This document shows, one piece after another, positions 8,398 through 16,743 of a stretch of DNA of 64,000 nucleotides. Under the pieces are notes generated by a model. It was not told the origin of the DNA. It ran no database searches and was given only the letters and a program-made list of their open reading frames with translations. The position numbers were made by a program, and so were the translations under genes. How positions within the stretch are numbered: position 1 is the first letter of the stretch; each line of letters begins with the position of its first letter. The stretch is from JANQRA01 sp035762545 (lineage in GTDB: Bacteria; Actinomycetota; Acidimicrobiia; Spongiisociales; ZC4RG35): the NCBI GenBank assembly GCA_035762545.1, contig DASTOM010000024.1:62001-126000 (forward strand), written 5' to 3'.

Positions 8398-10656
8398 GTG
8401 ACCCGCAAAGGATCGACAGACACCAGCATCCTTCATGGACCGGCAAACGCCGATGTGCTCTACCTGCTCGACGCGTCCACCGACTACGAGGCGGCGATTC
8501 TCGAGAAGTGGCTCGCGAAGGAGGTAGGGAGGACCCGGACCCGCCGCATCAAGTCATCGAGACGACGCTCGGGCAGGCAGGTCGAGGTCTCCGACCTCGA
8601 CGACCCCGACCTGTACCTCATCCCGGTTCGGGTGGTATGGATGGCGCCGGAGAAGCGGGGACGACGTTCGGTCGACTGGTCGGACGCCTTCAAGCCGGGG
8701 GACCCGCGCGACCCGCGGGGTCTGCGCGCTCGATACATTCGCATGTTCCGGCCGGGACGGGTCCGACTGATCGCAGCTCAAGGGGCGACACTGGGGTCCC
8801 TCGAGACCGCCTACGTCGAGTCCGGGGAGATCGACGGTCTCGGCCCGTTCATCACGCGACGTGCCTGGCGCACGCTCGACAAAGTGGAACGCACCCTGAG
8901 AGGCAATCGGTACAAGATCCCCCGGTTCGTCCCCGAGGCGATCCTCAGCCGTGGTGAGTTCGCCCGGACACTGGACGAGTACGCAGACGAGTCGGGGACC
9001 GATCCCGCCCAAGCCAGGGCCACCGCCGCCAGATACCTCAAGGAGATAGCCGCCACCCACAGCCCCTACGTGATCGACCTCATCGCAAATGGGATCCACA
9101 CGCTGTACCGCCAGGGCTACGGGGACATCAAGTACGACGACGAAGAAGTCAAGAAGGTGGCCGGATTGGGGCTCGAGAACCCGGTCATCTTCCTGCCGTC
9201 ACACCGCTCCAACCTCGATCGGCTGAGTCTTCAGTTCATGCTCTGGGAGAACGACCTCCCACCGAACCACACCGCCGGGGGGATAAACCTCAACTTCTTC
9301 CCGATCGGCCCCTTGCTACGCCGGACCGGGGTCTTCTTCATCCGGAGATCGTTCCGCGACAACGAGCTCTACAAGATCGTGCTCCGGGCCTACATCGACT
9401 TCCTCATCGAGAAGCGCTTCCCTCTCGAGTGGTACATGGAGGGCGGGCGTTCCCGATCGGGCAAGCTGAGCCCGCCCCGCTTTGGCCTTCTCAACTACGT
9501 GCTGGACTCGATTCACCGAGGGAAGAGCGAGGACGTGAAGCTGATCCCGGTCTCGATCACGTACGACCAGATCCAGGATGTCCCCGACTATGCCCGTGAG
9601 GCGCAGGGGAAAGGTAAGGAGTCGGAGTCGATCGGCTGGCTGTTTCGAGCCATCCGCTCCATGCGACGGAGATACGGCGACATCTACATCCGCTTCGGGG
9701 AGCCGGTGTCAGTGGCTCCAGCGCTGGCGGAGATCGGAGACGACGAGACCTCGGTTGCCCTCCAGAAACTGGCCTTCGAGGTGATGTACCGGATCGGCAG
9801 GGTCACTCCGACCACCCCGACCGCGGTCGTCTCGATCGCACTCCTCTCCGCACGTGGTCGCGCCCGCACTGCGGACGAGCTCGCCGACGAGTGCGCTCGT
9901 CTCGTCGACTTCATCCGAGCCCGGGGGATCCCCACGACTGAGTCGCTGGACTTCTCGACCGCCGAGTCGGTGACCGGGATCCTGGACTGGCTGGCAGAGC
10001 ATCACAACGTTTCGAGCCACGAGGCATTGGGCCGCCGCGTTTTCTGGCTGGACGATGAGCAGATGATCCGGATCTCCTACTACCGAAACGTCGTGGTCCA
10101 CTTCTTCGTCAACCGGGCGATCGCCGAGATCGCCTTGACCTCGCTGATCGACGATGGTGACCGCGACCCCGAACACGCGCGGGACCGGATGCTCGCCCTG
10201 AGGGACCTGCTGAAGTTCGAGTTCTTCTTCCCGGAGAAGGACCAGTTCCTGGAGGATGTCTCCAACGACATCGCCGTCGACATGCCCGACTGGGAGGACG
10301 TCCTCAGCGCCGCCGGAGCTCTCGGCGTCCTTGCCAAGATGGGCGAACCGGTCGCCTATTGGGCGCTGCTCCCGTTCCTCGACGCCTATCAGATCGTGGG
10401 TGACGAACTGGAGAGTCTCGACGGCCACTTCGACGAGAAGCGCTTCCTCCAACGATGCCTGGACCGAGCCCGGATGTATCGCATCGAAGAGCGTCTGTTC
10501 TCGGGTGAGAGCGCCAGTCAGGTGCTGTTCAAGTCCGCGCTGGCACTCGCAGCCAACCGCGGCCTCCTCGAAGACTTTCCCGGGGTGGGAGAGCAGAGAA
10601 AAGCCTTCGCCACGGAGGTCCGGGACGCCCGTCACCTGGCCGCTGAGGGGCTCTAG
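8398..10656 (+). CDS. plsB: Glycerol-3-phosphate 1-O-acyltransferase, PlsB-like
   Basis: Membrane-associated acyltransferase that places an acyl group (from acyl-CoA or acyl-ACP) on sn-1 of glycerol-3-phosphate. At 752 residues it is close to PlsB length. Seen: the catalytic HX4D box HRSNLD (from His269), FFPIGPLLRRTGVFFIRR, and the glycerophosphate-binding block WYMEGGRSRSGK (about 344-355). A long C-terminal domain follows, as in PlsB. The GTG start at 8398 has a GGAG about 7 nt upstream and lies 36 bp from the divergent dtd start, so both share a promoter region. The physiological acyl donor cannot be read from sequence. Confidence 0.88.
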   Translation: MTRKGSTDTSILHGPANADVLYLLDASTDYEAAILEKWLAKEVGRTRTRRIKSSRRRSGRQVEVSDLDDPDLYLIPVRVVWMAPEKRGRRSVDWSDAFKPGDPRDPRGLRARYIRMFRPGRVRLIAAQGATLGSLETAYVESGEIDGLGPFITRRAWRTLDKVERTLRGNRYKIPRFVPEAILSRGEFARTLDEYADESGTDPAQARATAARYLKEIAATHSPYVIDLIANGIHTLYRQGYGDIKYDDEEVKKVAGLGLENPVIFLPSHRSNLDRLSLQFMLWENDLPPNHTAGGINLNFFPIGPLLRRTGVFFIRRSFRDNELYKIVLRAYIDFLIEKRFPLEWYMEGGRSRSGKLSPPRFGLLNYVLDSIHRGKSEDVKLIPVSITYDQIQDVPDYAREAQGKGKESESIGWLFRAIRSMRRRYGDIYIRFGEPVSVAPALAEIGDDETSVALQKLAFEVMYRIGRVTPTTPTAVVSIALLSARGRARTADELADECARLVDFIRARGIPTTESLDFSTAESVTGILDWLAEHHNVSSHEALGRRVFWLDDEQMIRISYYRNVVVHFFVNRAIAEIALTSLIDDGDRDPEHARDRMLALRDLLKFEFFFPEKDQFLEDVSNDIAVDMPDWEDVLSAAGALGVLAKMGEPVAYWALLPFLDAYQIVGDELESLDGHFDEKRFLQRCLDRARMYRIEERLFSGESASQVLFKSALALAANRGLLEDFPGVGEQRKAFATEVRDARHLAAEGL

Positions 10657-10660
10657 GACG

Positions 10661-11110
10661 TCAGGGCCGCTTGTTCCAGCGCTGACGGGCCTCGGCGATC
10701 ATCTCCGCCGAGGACTTCGGTCGGCCAACGTCGTGGATCTGGGCGAGTAGCTCGTCGACCTCGTCCTGGTCCGTGGTGTCGATCTCGTCCCTCATCGTCG
10801 CAACGAGCTTCTGCTCGATCTCGGTTCGGCTCGGCTCGACGACGATCGGGGCCGGCCTGGCGGTCATCGGGGCCGGGTTGGCACGGGTCTTCGGTGGGTC
10901 AGGCGTTCGCTCGACGTTTGGCACGGGCGTGTCGTCCCCCAGGGCATCCCGCTCCATCTGGGAGGCCCGGGCCCTGACGACACGTGAGATGAGCAGGAGG
11001 ATCAGGCCGGCGAACCATGGGAAGCCGGGCAGGCCGAACATCGGTCCCAAGACGCCGAAAGCGACCCAGAGCCAGCCGATGATCTGAAGAATGCGACCTA
11101 GCGCAGCCAT
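10661..11110 (-). CDS. Small membrane protein with charged cytoplasmic tail, unknown function
   Basis: A 149-residue protein not assigned to a family. Residues 1-45 form two closely spaced hydrophobic helices (RILQIIGWLWVAFGVLGP and FPWFAGLILLLIS). A Pro/Ala-rich linker and an acidic C-terminal helix with SRTEIEQKL and DEVDELLAQI follow, and the end is basic (ARQRWNKRP). The ATG at 11110 is used; a TTG 12 nt upstream (11122) is also possible, and neither has an ideal ribosome site. It converges on plsB with only 4 bp between stops and follows the ABC-2 permease operon on the opposite side. Real gene likely; role unknown. Confidence 0.7.
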   Translation of the reverse strand: MAALGRILQIIGWLWVAFGVLGPMFGLPGFPWFAGLILLLISRVVRARASQMERDALGDDTPVPNVERTPDPPKTRANPAPMTARPAPIVVEPSRTEIEQKLVATMRDEIDTTDQDEVDELLAQIHDVGRPKSSAEMIAEARQRWNKRP

Positions 11111-11137
11111 TTCCCTATTCAACCACCGACAAGGGTT

Positions 11138-12301
11138 TCACGGGCGTGTGATCGCCACCCGGAGACGCCACGCGGCGAGTGCGAACAGGACGGCGGCGTA
11201 TGTCACGAGCACCCCGAGCTCGGGGAGTATGTCCAAGGTATTGCCACCGCGACGCACCAGCTCGGCGTAGCCGTCCAGGGCCCATGCGTGCGGCGTGATG
11301 TGAGCCACCTGCTGCATGGTCGGCGAGAAGAGCTCGAGGGGGAGCATGCAGCCGCCGAGGGCCCCCAACCCGATGCTGAGCATCACCCCGACTCCGCTGG
11401 CCTGCTGGTCATTGCTGAACACCGAGCCCATCAGAACTCCGGCAGCGGCACCGACTGCGGAAAAGACGATCAACAGCAGTGTGGCCCCGATCGGGTCTCC
11501 CCAATTCACCTGGAAGATGATCAGGGTGAGCACGATGATGTAGACACCCTGCACCATCGCCGTCCCGAACCTCCCCACAGATTCCCCGACGACGATCTGC
11601 CCCAGCGAAGTGGGCGTGGAGAGCATTCTCTGGCTGATCCCGAGTTGGCGGGTGAGGATCAGCGCGGCCGAGCCGGCCAGGGCTGTTAGGAAGGTGAAGA
11701 GAACCAACTGTGAAGACGCTCCGAGGTCGAACTGGCCAAGTGTGTCGGGAAAGAGGGACTCGCCGACTGCCATCACCTGGACGCCGATCTCAGGGGCTCC
11801 TTCAGCGATCTCGATTGCTATGCCCAGGGTTTGGTCGAACGGTGCCCCGGTCTCGACGGCTGCGAATCGCGCAGCCCCGACCGGCTTCATAACGTCGGCG
11901 ACAACTGCTCCCACCACAGCCTGCAGCTGGGGACCGGTCCCGTCGGTGCGAGAGACGTAGCCAATTTCCACGGGCTCCCCGGCCGCAGCAGTGTCTTCCA
12001 TCGCCGCGGGCAGACTCACACCCGCCTGCGCCGCGCCCTCCTCTACCGCGGTGATGAGCTCGTCTTCACCGGCGTAGGAGCGAACGTCGATATCGTCGAT
12101 CCCCTCCAGTGCCTCGACTACGGCGGTAGCGATGCTCCCGTCATCGGCGGCGTAGACGCCGACTACCTGATTGACCCCACCCCCGAACTGGGCGCCGATC
12201 AGAAGGATGATCGCAATGGGGAAGATGAACACGAAAAAGATGTTCGATCTCTCCCGAATCATCCGCTTGATGTTCGACATCCCGATTGCCCACACCTTCA
12301 T
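11138..12301 (-). CDS. ABC-2 type transporter permease (second of pair)
   Basis: Membrane subunit of an ABC exporter, 387 residues. It has one N-terminal transmembrane helix (FFVFIFPIAIILLIGAQF), a large extracytoplasmic domain of roughly 170 residues, then five C-terminal hydrophobic segments: the ABC-2/YhgE-like layout of drug, lipid or peptide exporters. The ATG at 12301 overlaps the upstream permease stop (ATGA), so the two are translationally coupled and probably heterodimerise. The 46 codons upstream in the same frame lie within the neighbouring gene and were excluded. Substrate unknown. Confidence 0.85.
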   Translation of the reverse strand: MKVWAIGMSNIKRMIRERSNIFFVFIFPIAIILLIGAQFGGGVNQVVGVYAADDGSIATAVVEALEGIDDIDVRSYAGEDELITAVEEGAAQAGVSLPAAMEDTAAAGEPVEIGYVSRTDGTGPQLQAVVGAVVADVMKPVGAARFAAVETGAPFDQTLGIAIEIAEGAPEIGVQVMAVGESLFPDTLGQFDLGASSQLVLFTFLTALAGSAALILTRQLGISQRMLSTPTSLGQIVVGESVGRFGTAMVQGVYIIVLTLIIFQVNWGDPIGATLLLIVFSAVGAAAGVLMGSVFSNDQQASGVGVMLSIGLGALGGCMLPLELFSPTMQQVAHITPHAWALDGYAELVRRGGNTLDILPELGVLVTYAAVLFALAAWRLRVAITRP

Positions 12302-13479
12302 CGGACGAACCTCCGCCTCAGGAGGATCCAGGAGACCACGCCGGTGACTACGGCGAAGACCATGATCGCCCCTACTGCGGGCAGTGCTGCAGTCCACGGA
12401 GCCCCGTCGGCGAGATTGGCGAGACCATCCATGAACCAAGCATGTGGGGTGATCAGCGTGAGTCGAGACAGGAAATCGTCACCAGAGCCCAACTGGAAGA
12501 ACACGCCCCCGAGCATCCCCAGGATCACCGCGATGATCGCACCGAGGTTGCCCGCCCCCTCAGGTGTCTTTGCGATCGCCGCGACCAACCCCATGATCCC
12601 AACGGCTGCGAGCACACCGGCGATCACCAGCAATGCCACACCGAGCGGGGCACCCCAGGTGGCGCCAATGAGCAATTGCGTGGCTACGACGAGAACCGTC
12701 ATCGAGATGAGGCCCAGGACGATGGCGAGCAGGGCCTTCCCGAGGACTATCGATGTCCGCCCGATCGGCGCGGCTTGGAGACGCTGCAGGGTTCCCTCCC
12801 GCTCCTCCTCGAGGAGGCCGAGCACGCCGAACTGCACCGTGAAGAAGAGGAAGAACACCGCCATCCCGGCGGCGAAGTAGGTGGTGCCATCGAGCTGCCG
12901 GGTCGCCGCGGTGACGTCCACGAGCGAGTAGGAGAAAGCCGCGGTGGTCGGGTCGGTCGTGAGTGAGGCGAAGAACTCGGGGGTCACCGTGGCGTTGGAC
13001 GCCGCGGCGGTGGATGCGATGGCGAGTTGTGTCGCTTCGATACCCGTTGCGTACTGCTGGGCGATCGACTTCGCGATCTGGGTCGACGTCGGGGCGTCCA
13101 CGCTGCCGACCACCGATATCGACGCGTCGGCGTTGGCCGTGACACTCTGTCCGAACCCCTCCTCGATCAGGATGAACGCATCGATCTCACCCTCGTCGAC
13201 CGCAGTTTCGGCCGAGTTCGCGGAGTCGAAGGCCTCCACCGTGAGGACTCCCTGGGCTTCGATCTCGTCGAGAACGTCACCAAGCCCTCGAGAGATCTCC
13301 GAACCGTCTCGATCGACCAACCCGTACTGGAGATTCAACTCCTGGGTGAACGCACCACCAAAGACCAGGTCGAAGACGAATGCCAGCACCAACGGAGCGA
13401 TGATCCCGAGGATGATCGCCGAGCGATCACGAACCCTCAGCTTGAGGTCTTTGACTGCGATACGGGTGGCGGCGCCCAT
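12298..13479 (-). CDS. ABC-2 type transporter permease (first of pair)
   Basis: Membrane subunit of the same exporter, 393 residues, with the same topology as the downstream permease: one N-terminal helix (IILGIIAPLVLAFVFDLVF), a long external loop, and a cluster of C-terminal helices beginning YFAAGMAVFFLFFTVQFGVL. A short amphipathic stretch EEEREGTLQRLQAAPIGR before the later helices is typical of ABC-2 permeases and probably contacts the ATPase. The ATG directly abuts the ATPase stop codon (TGA-ATG), giving the order ATPase, permease 1, permease 2. Confidence 0.87.
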   Translation of the reverse strand: MGAATRIAVKDLKLRVRDRSAIILGIIAPLVLAFVFDLVFGGAFTQELNLQYGLVDRDGSEISRGLGDVLDEIEAQGVLTVEAFDSANSAETAVDEGEIDAFILIEEGFGQSVTANADASISVVGSVDAPTSTQIAKSIAQQYATGIEATQLAIASTAAASNATVTPEFFASLTTDPTTAAFSYSLVDVTAATRQLDGTTYFAAGMAVFFLFFTVQFGVLGLLEEEREGTLQRLQAAPIGRTSIVLGKALLAIVLGLISMTVLVVATQLLIGATWGAPLGVALLVIAGVLAAVGIMGLVAAIAKTPEGAGNLGAIIAVILGMLGGVFFQLGSGDDFLSRLTLITPHAWFMDGLANLADGAPWTAALPAVGAIMVFAVVTGVVSWILLRRRFVR

Positions 13480-14418
13480 TCAATCGCGCAGGGCTTTGCC
13501 TGTGAGATGCAGGAAGACGGCTTCGAGATTGGGCTCGACGACCTCGACTCCGTGAATCGTCCCACCCGACTTGTTCACACAGGAGAGGACGTCAGGCAGG
13601 ATCGGTGAGGCGTCTTCGGTCATTATGTCGAGCCTGCCATCGCTCTCGAAGACGTCGGAGACGCCGGGTATGCCTCGGGCCGCGTCCGCGGCCGCTCCCA
13701 GATCGCCGCTGCCGCTGATGATCACACGATCCTTCTCTCCCACCATGGAAACGAGCTCACGCCGCGTTCCCTCCGCCTTGATCACGCCCTCGTCGATGAT
13801 CGCCACTCGATCGCATAGACGCTCGGCCTCTTCCATGTAGTGGGTGGTGTAGAGCACTGCCATGCCCTCGGCCGAAAGACTCTCCACCGACTCGAGGATG
13901 GCATTGCGCGACTGTGGGTCGACGCCCACAGTGGGCTCGTCGAGGATCAACAGTCGGGGTCGGTGGAGCAGACCGATTCCGATGTTGAGCCGACGTTTCA
14001 TCCCACCCGAGTACTCCTTGACCAGGTCGTCTTTGCGGTCGGTCAGACCGATGACGTCCAACACCTCGTCCACCCTCTCCTCCAGCTGGCGTCCCCCGCC
14101 CCCATAGAGCTTGCCGAAGAACCGCAGGTTCTCCGCGGCGGTCAGATCCGGGTAGATGGCCAGCTCCTGGGGAACCAGCCCGATGCTTCCCTTGCCAGCA
14201 GTGGTCCGGGTGGTGATCTGGGTGCCATCCACGTGAACCTCGCCACCGTCGGGCTCGAGCAGGCCAGCGATCATCGAGATCGACGTGGTTTTGCCCGCCC
14301 CATTGGGCCCGAGGAGCCCGAAGGTCTCGCCCGCGACGATGGTGAAGCTGACATCGTTGACTGCAACGAGATCGTCGAAACGCTTGACGAGGGAACGCGC
14401 TGTGAGAATCTCTGTCAG
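13480..14418 (-). CDS. ABC transporter ATP-binding protein, apparent CTG start
   Basis: Nucleotide-binding subunit for the two downstream permeases. With the start at 14418 it has 312 residues: Walker A GPNGAGKTT (37-45), Q-loop LVPQELAIYPDLTA, signature YSGGMKRR (136-143) and Walker B ILDEPTVGVDP (about 158-168). The C-terminal domain is of the drug-exporter (CcmA/DrrA) type. The first ATG in frame (14274) lies after Walker A and would destroy the fold. Upstream in frame there is no ATG, GTG or TTG, but a CTG at 14416-14418 sits 6 nt after a GGAGG box and gives the expected N-terminus. The upstream radical SAM stop is 28 bp away. Confidence 0.9.
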   Translation of the reverse strand: MTEILTARSLVKRFDDLVAVNDVSFTIVAGETFGLLGPNGAGKTTSISMIAGLLEPDGGEVHVDGTQITTRTTAGKGSIGLVPQELAIYPDLTAAENLRFFGKLYGGGGRQLEERVDEVLDVIGLTDRKDDLVKEYSGGMKRRLNIGIGLLHRPRLLILDEPTVGVDPQSRNAILESVESLSAEGMAVLYTTHYMEEAERLCDRVAIIDEGVIKAEGTRRELVSMVGEKDRVIISGSGDLGAAADAARGIPGVSDVFESDGRLDIMTEDASPILPDVLSCVNKSGGTIHGVEVVEPNLEAVFLHLTGKALRD

Positions 14419-14446
14419 GATGGGCCTCCGTGTCCAGCCAGCGACT

Positions 14447-15802
14447 CTAACGAGACCCGATTCGGATCGTCACCGATTGTCCCTCCGTCGGCTCGGCGCA
14501 ACAGAACCAGCTCTCGGTCAGCCTTGGGACCGGGTCCGTCTGGTCGAACTCGGGAAGCCGGCGGCCCGCGATCCTCGAGACGACATCCCTCATCTCGTTC
14601 AATGTCGTGGCCGCCTCCTGTCCGCAGTCTGACGCATCGGAGGCGATCGTTTCGAGTTCCTTCTGCATCACTTCGGCATCGGGGTCGGCGAAGAACCACC
14701 GCCAGGTCAGGGCGGTCTGGTCATAGGCAGTGAGGTGGGGGGTGACGGCCGGGTGCTCCTCGAGAAGTGAGCCCTTCGGAATCAGGAGCCGGATCGACAT
14801 CTGGACCGGATCTGTGGCACCGGCCAGATCGTGGGTCGCGACGAACTCGAAGATCGATGCCACGTCGTCACTGCTCGTCCACGGCATGAACGGGAGCCAG
14901 GTGGGTCGGATGTGAATCCCCGCCGCTCGAAGCAGCCCGACTGCTGCGGTCATGTCGGAGACGTCGTGGCCCTTGTCCAGGATGTCGAGTGTCTGCTGGT
15001 CGACACTTTCGAACGCCGAGACCACGAAGAGGAGATTGAGCGCCGCAAGACGATCCCACAGGTCGCGGTGGGCGAGGATGTGCTCGACTTTGATCGTTGC
15101 GTCGAAGGTGAGATGCGGATGGGCCGCGTGGGCTCGTTCGAGGATGTCCAGAGAGTGCGCGGGGGCGTTCAGGAAGTCGGCGTCACCGAAGGTGATGTGT
15201 CCCGCCCCTGCCGCCACCAGATTGTCGATGTCGGCCAGGACTTCCTCTTTGGGCACGATTCTGATCCGTCCGTCGTATACCGATGGGATCGGACAGTGCC
15301 GGCAACGGTGACGACAGCCGTGCGACGCCTCCACGGCTCCGGCCAGAACCGTGCGACCCCCCGTCTCGAGACGGGCGTAGTCGGCGAGCCCTGGGAGCCC
15401 GGACCGGTCGGGGCTGACGAAGGACGACTTGCCGAGGTGACGACTCTCGATCATTCCCCCGTCCTGAACCCACTCGAGAAGTGCGGGCTCGTACTCCCCC
15501 TCGAAGCGGGCGGCGACCTCGGCACTCGCCACTCCCGCATAGAGACCGTAGACGGCGATCGGGAGGTGCGGTCGCACCCGCGCCGTCTCCCCCACCACCT
15601 GGTCCGCGAGGCGCGTCGCCGTGTGCATCGGCACCGAGACGGCTAGCCGGTCCGCCCAGTCGACATCGGTCGACGTGAGCTCGCCAACCGCGAGGTCGAC
15701 CGACCTCACCTCGTGTCCGGCAGCGCGAAGAGCGGCGGCCGGCGACGCGACGTGGATCGGCTGACGGCCGAGCTCGTAGGTGGAGACCAGAAGGACCCGC
15801 AT
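14447..15802 (-). CDS. B12-binding-domain radical SAM protein with C-terminal CCAEP tail
   Basis: A 451-residue enzyme. Residues 1-125 form a Rossmann-like cobalamin-binding domain without an obvious DxHxxG motif. A radical SAM core follows with the 4Fe-4S motif CRHRCRHC (C163, C167, C170). The C-terminus reads WFCCAEP (Cys434-Cys435), which matches the tail of the family known as CUAEP/CCAEP-tail radical SAM (seleno)proteins. The codons here are TGT TGC, so this is the all-Cys form and no UGA recoding is involved. It heads an operon with an ABC ATPase and two permeases. Its substrate is unknown and no precursor peptide is visible nearby. ATG 15802 gives a clean N-terminus (MRVLLVSTYE). Confidence 0.85.
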   Translation of the reverse strand: MRVLLVSTYELGRQPIHVASPAAALRAAGHEVRSVDLAVGELTSTDVDWADRLAVSVPMHTATRLADQVVGETARVRPHLPIAVYGLYAGVASAEVAARFEGEYEPALLEWVQDGGMIESRHLGKSSFVSPDRSGLPGLADYARLETGGRTVLAGAVEASHGCRHRCRHCPIPSVYDGRIRIVPKEEVLADIDNLVAAGAGHITFGDADFLNAPAHSLDILERAHAAHPHLTFDATIKVEHILAHRDLWDRLAALNLLFVVSAFESVDQQTLDILDKGHDVSDMTAAVGLLRAAGIHIRPTWLPFMPWTSSDDVASIFEFVATHDLAGATDPVQMSIRLLIPKGSLLEEHPAVTPHLTAYDQTALTWRWFFADPDAEVMQKELETIASDASDCGQEAATTLNEMRDVVSRIAGRRLPEFDQTDPVPRLTESWFCCAEPTEGQSVTIRIGSR

Positions 15803-15845
15803 CGATTCAAGGATACGGCCTAGGAATGGATAGCCTCGCCACCAC

Positions 15846-16730
15846 ATGTCGGAGTACATCGATCTCCCCACGGGACCGCTCCACTGGAAGGACTATGGCG
15901 GGTCAGGCCCCCTCATCGTCTTGGTCCATGGTCTCGGCGGATCAATCGCCAACTGGGACAAGCTCGGCCCCCGTCTTGCCCGATACGGGCGGGTGACCGC
16001 CCCCGATCTGCCCGGATTCGGATTGTCGCCTCCGGGCGCCGATTGGACTCTCGAGACCCACGCGCGGGCACTCGACGAGTTCATCCAGCACCTGGGAGCT
16101 CCGGCGATTCTGATCGGGAATTCGATGGGTGCCCTGCTGTCCGAGATGGTGGCTGCCAACCACCCCGCCCTGGTCCGGGCGCTCGTCCTGATCTCACCGG
16201 CCACTCCGCCGCGTTTTCCCGACCCGTACATCCACTGGCCCACCGCGCGCCGTCTCATGCTGAACTCCACCCCAGGCGTGGGCACCGCCCTGAACCGCCG
16301 CATGATGTCGAGGATGTCTTCACGAGAGCTGATCAACGAGTCGCTGGCGAGGATCACGCACAAGCCAGGGCGCGTCCCGCTGGAGATGGTCGAGTCGTTC
16401 GTCGAGATCGCAGAGATCAGGAGCAGCTACCCGTGGGCTGCCGACGCCGTCCCCAAGACGGGCCAGTCGATCCGGCGCCATTTCATCCACCGCCGTGACT
16501 TCGTGGCGATGATCCGGGACATCAAGGCCCCCACACTCGTCATCCACGGTGTCGAGGACCCGATCATGTCCCGGACGGCCGTCGAGTGGCTGTGCTCGCT
16601 GCGACTCGACTGGACCCTGATTCAGATGGACGACACGGGCCACACGCCTCACATCGACGCCCCGGTGCGGTTCGTGGGAATCGTCGAGCCGTGGCTGGAG
16701 GACCACCTGAAACAGGAGATGACGGTCTAA
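15846..16730 (+). CDS. Alpha/beta hydrolase
   Basis: A 294-residue single-domain alpha/beta hydrolase. Seen: oxyanion-hole HGLGGS (29-33), nucleophile elbow GNSMG (Ser93), acid strand VIHGVEDPIMS (about 232-242) and catalytic His in DDTGHTPHID (about 272). A cap region of roughly 90 residues lies between. No signal peptide, so cytoplasmic. It starts 43 bp from the divergent radical SAM gene and ends 13 bp before aceE, so it may share the aceE transcript. Ester, lactone or C-C bond hydrolysis is possible; the substrate cannot be predicted. Confidence 0.87.
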   Translation: MSEYIDLPTGPLHWKDYGGSGPLIVLVHGLGGSIANWDKLGPRLARYGRVTAPDLPGFGLSPPGADWTLETHARALDEFIQHLGAPAILIGNSMGALLSEMVAANHPALVRALVLISPATPPRFPDPYIHWPTARRLMLNSTPGVGTALNRRMMSRMSSRELINESLARITHKPGRVPLEMVESFVEIAEIRSSYPWAADAVPKTGQSIRRHFIHRRDFVAMIRDIKAPTLVIHGVEDPIMSRTAVEWLCSLRLDWTLIQMDDTGHTPHIDAPVRFVGIVEPWLEDHLKQEMTV

Positions 16731-16743
16731 CTAACCTGGCCCC

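Noticed and set aside
13480..14418. ABC ATPase as a 5'-truncated pseudogene
   Set aside because: The frame is open and conserved through Walker A up to a well-spaced CTG, so non-canonical initiation explains it better than truncation.
14486..14500. Possible selenocysteine in the radical SAM tail
   Set aside because: The two codons at the CUAEP position are TGT TGC, so both residues are cysteine; no in-frame TGA and no SECIS need be invoked.
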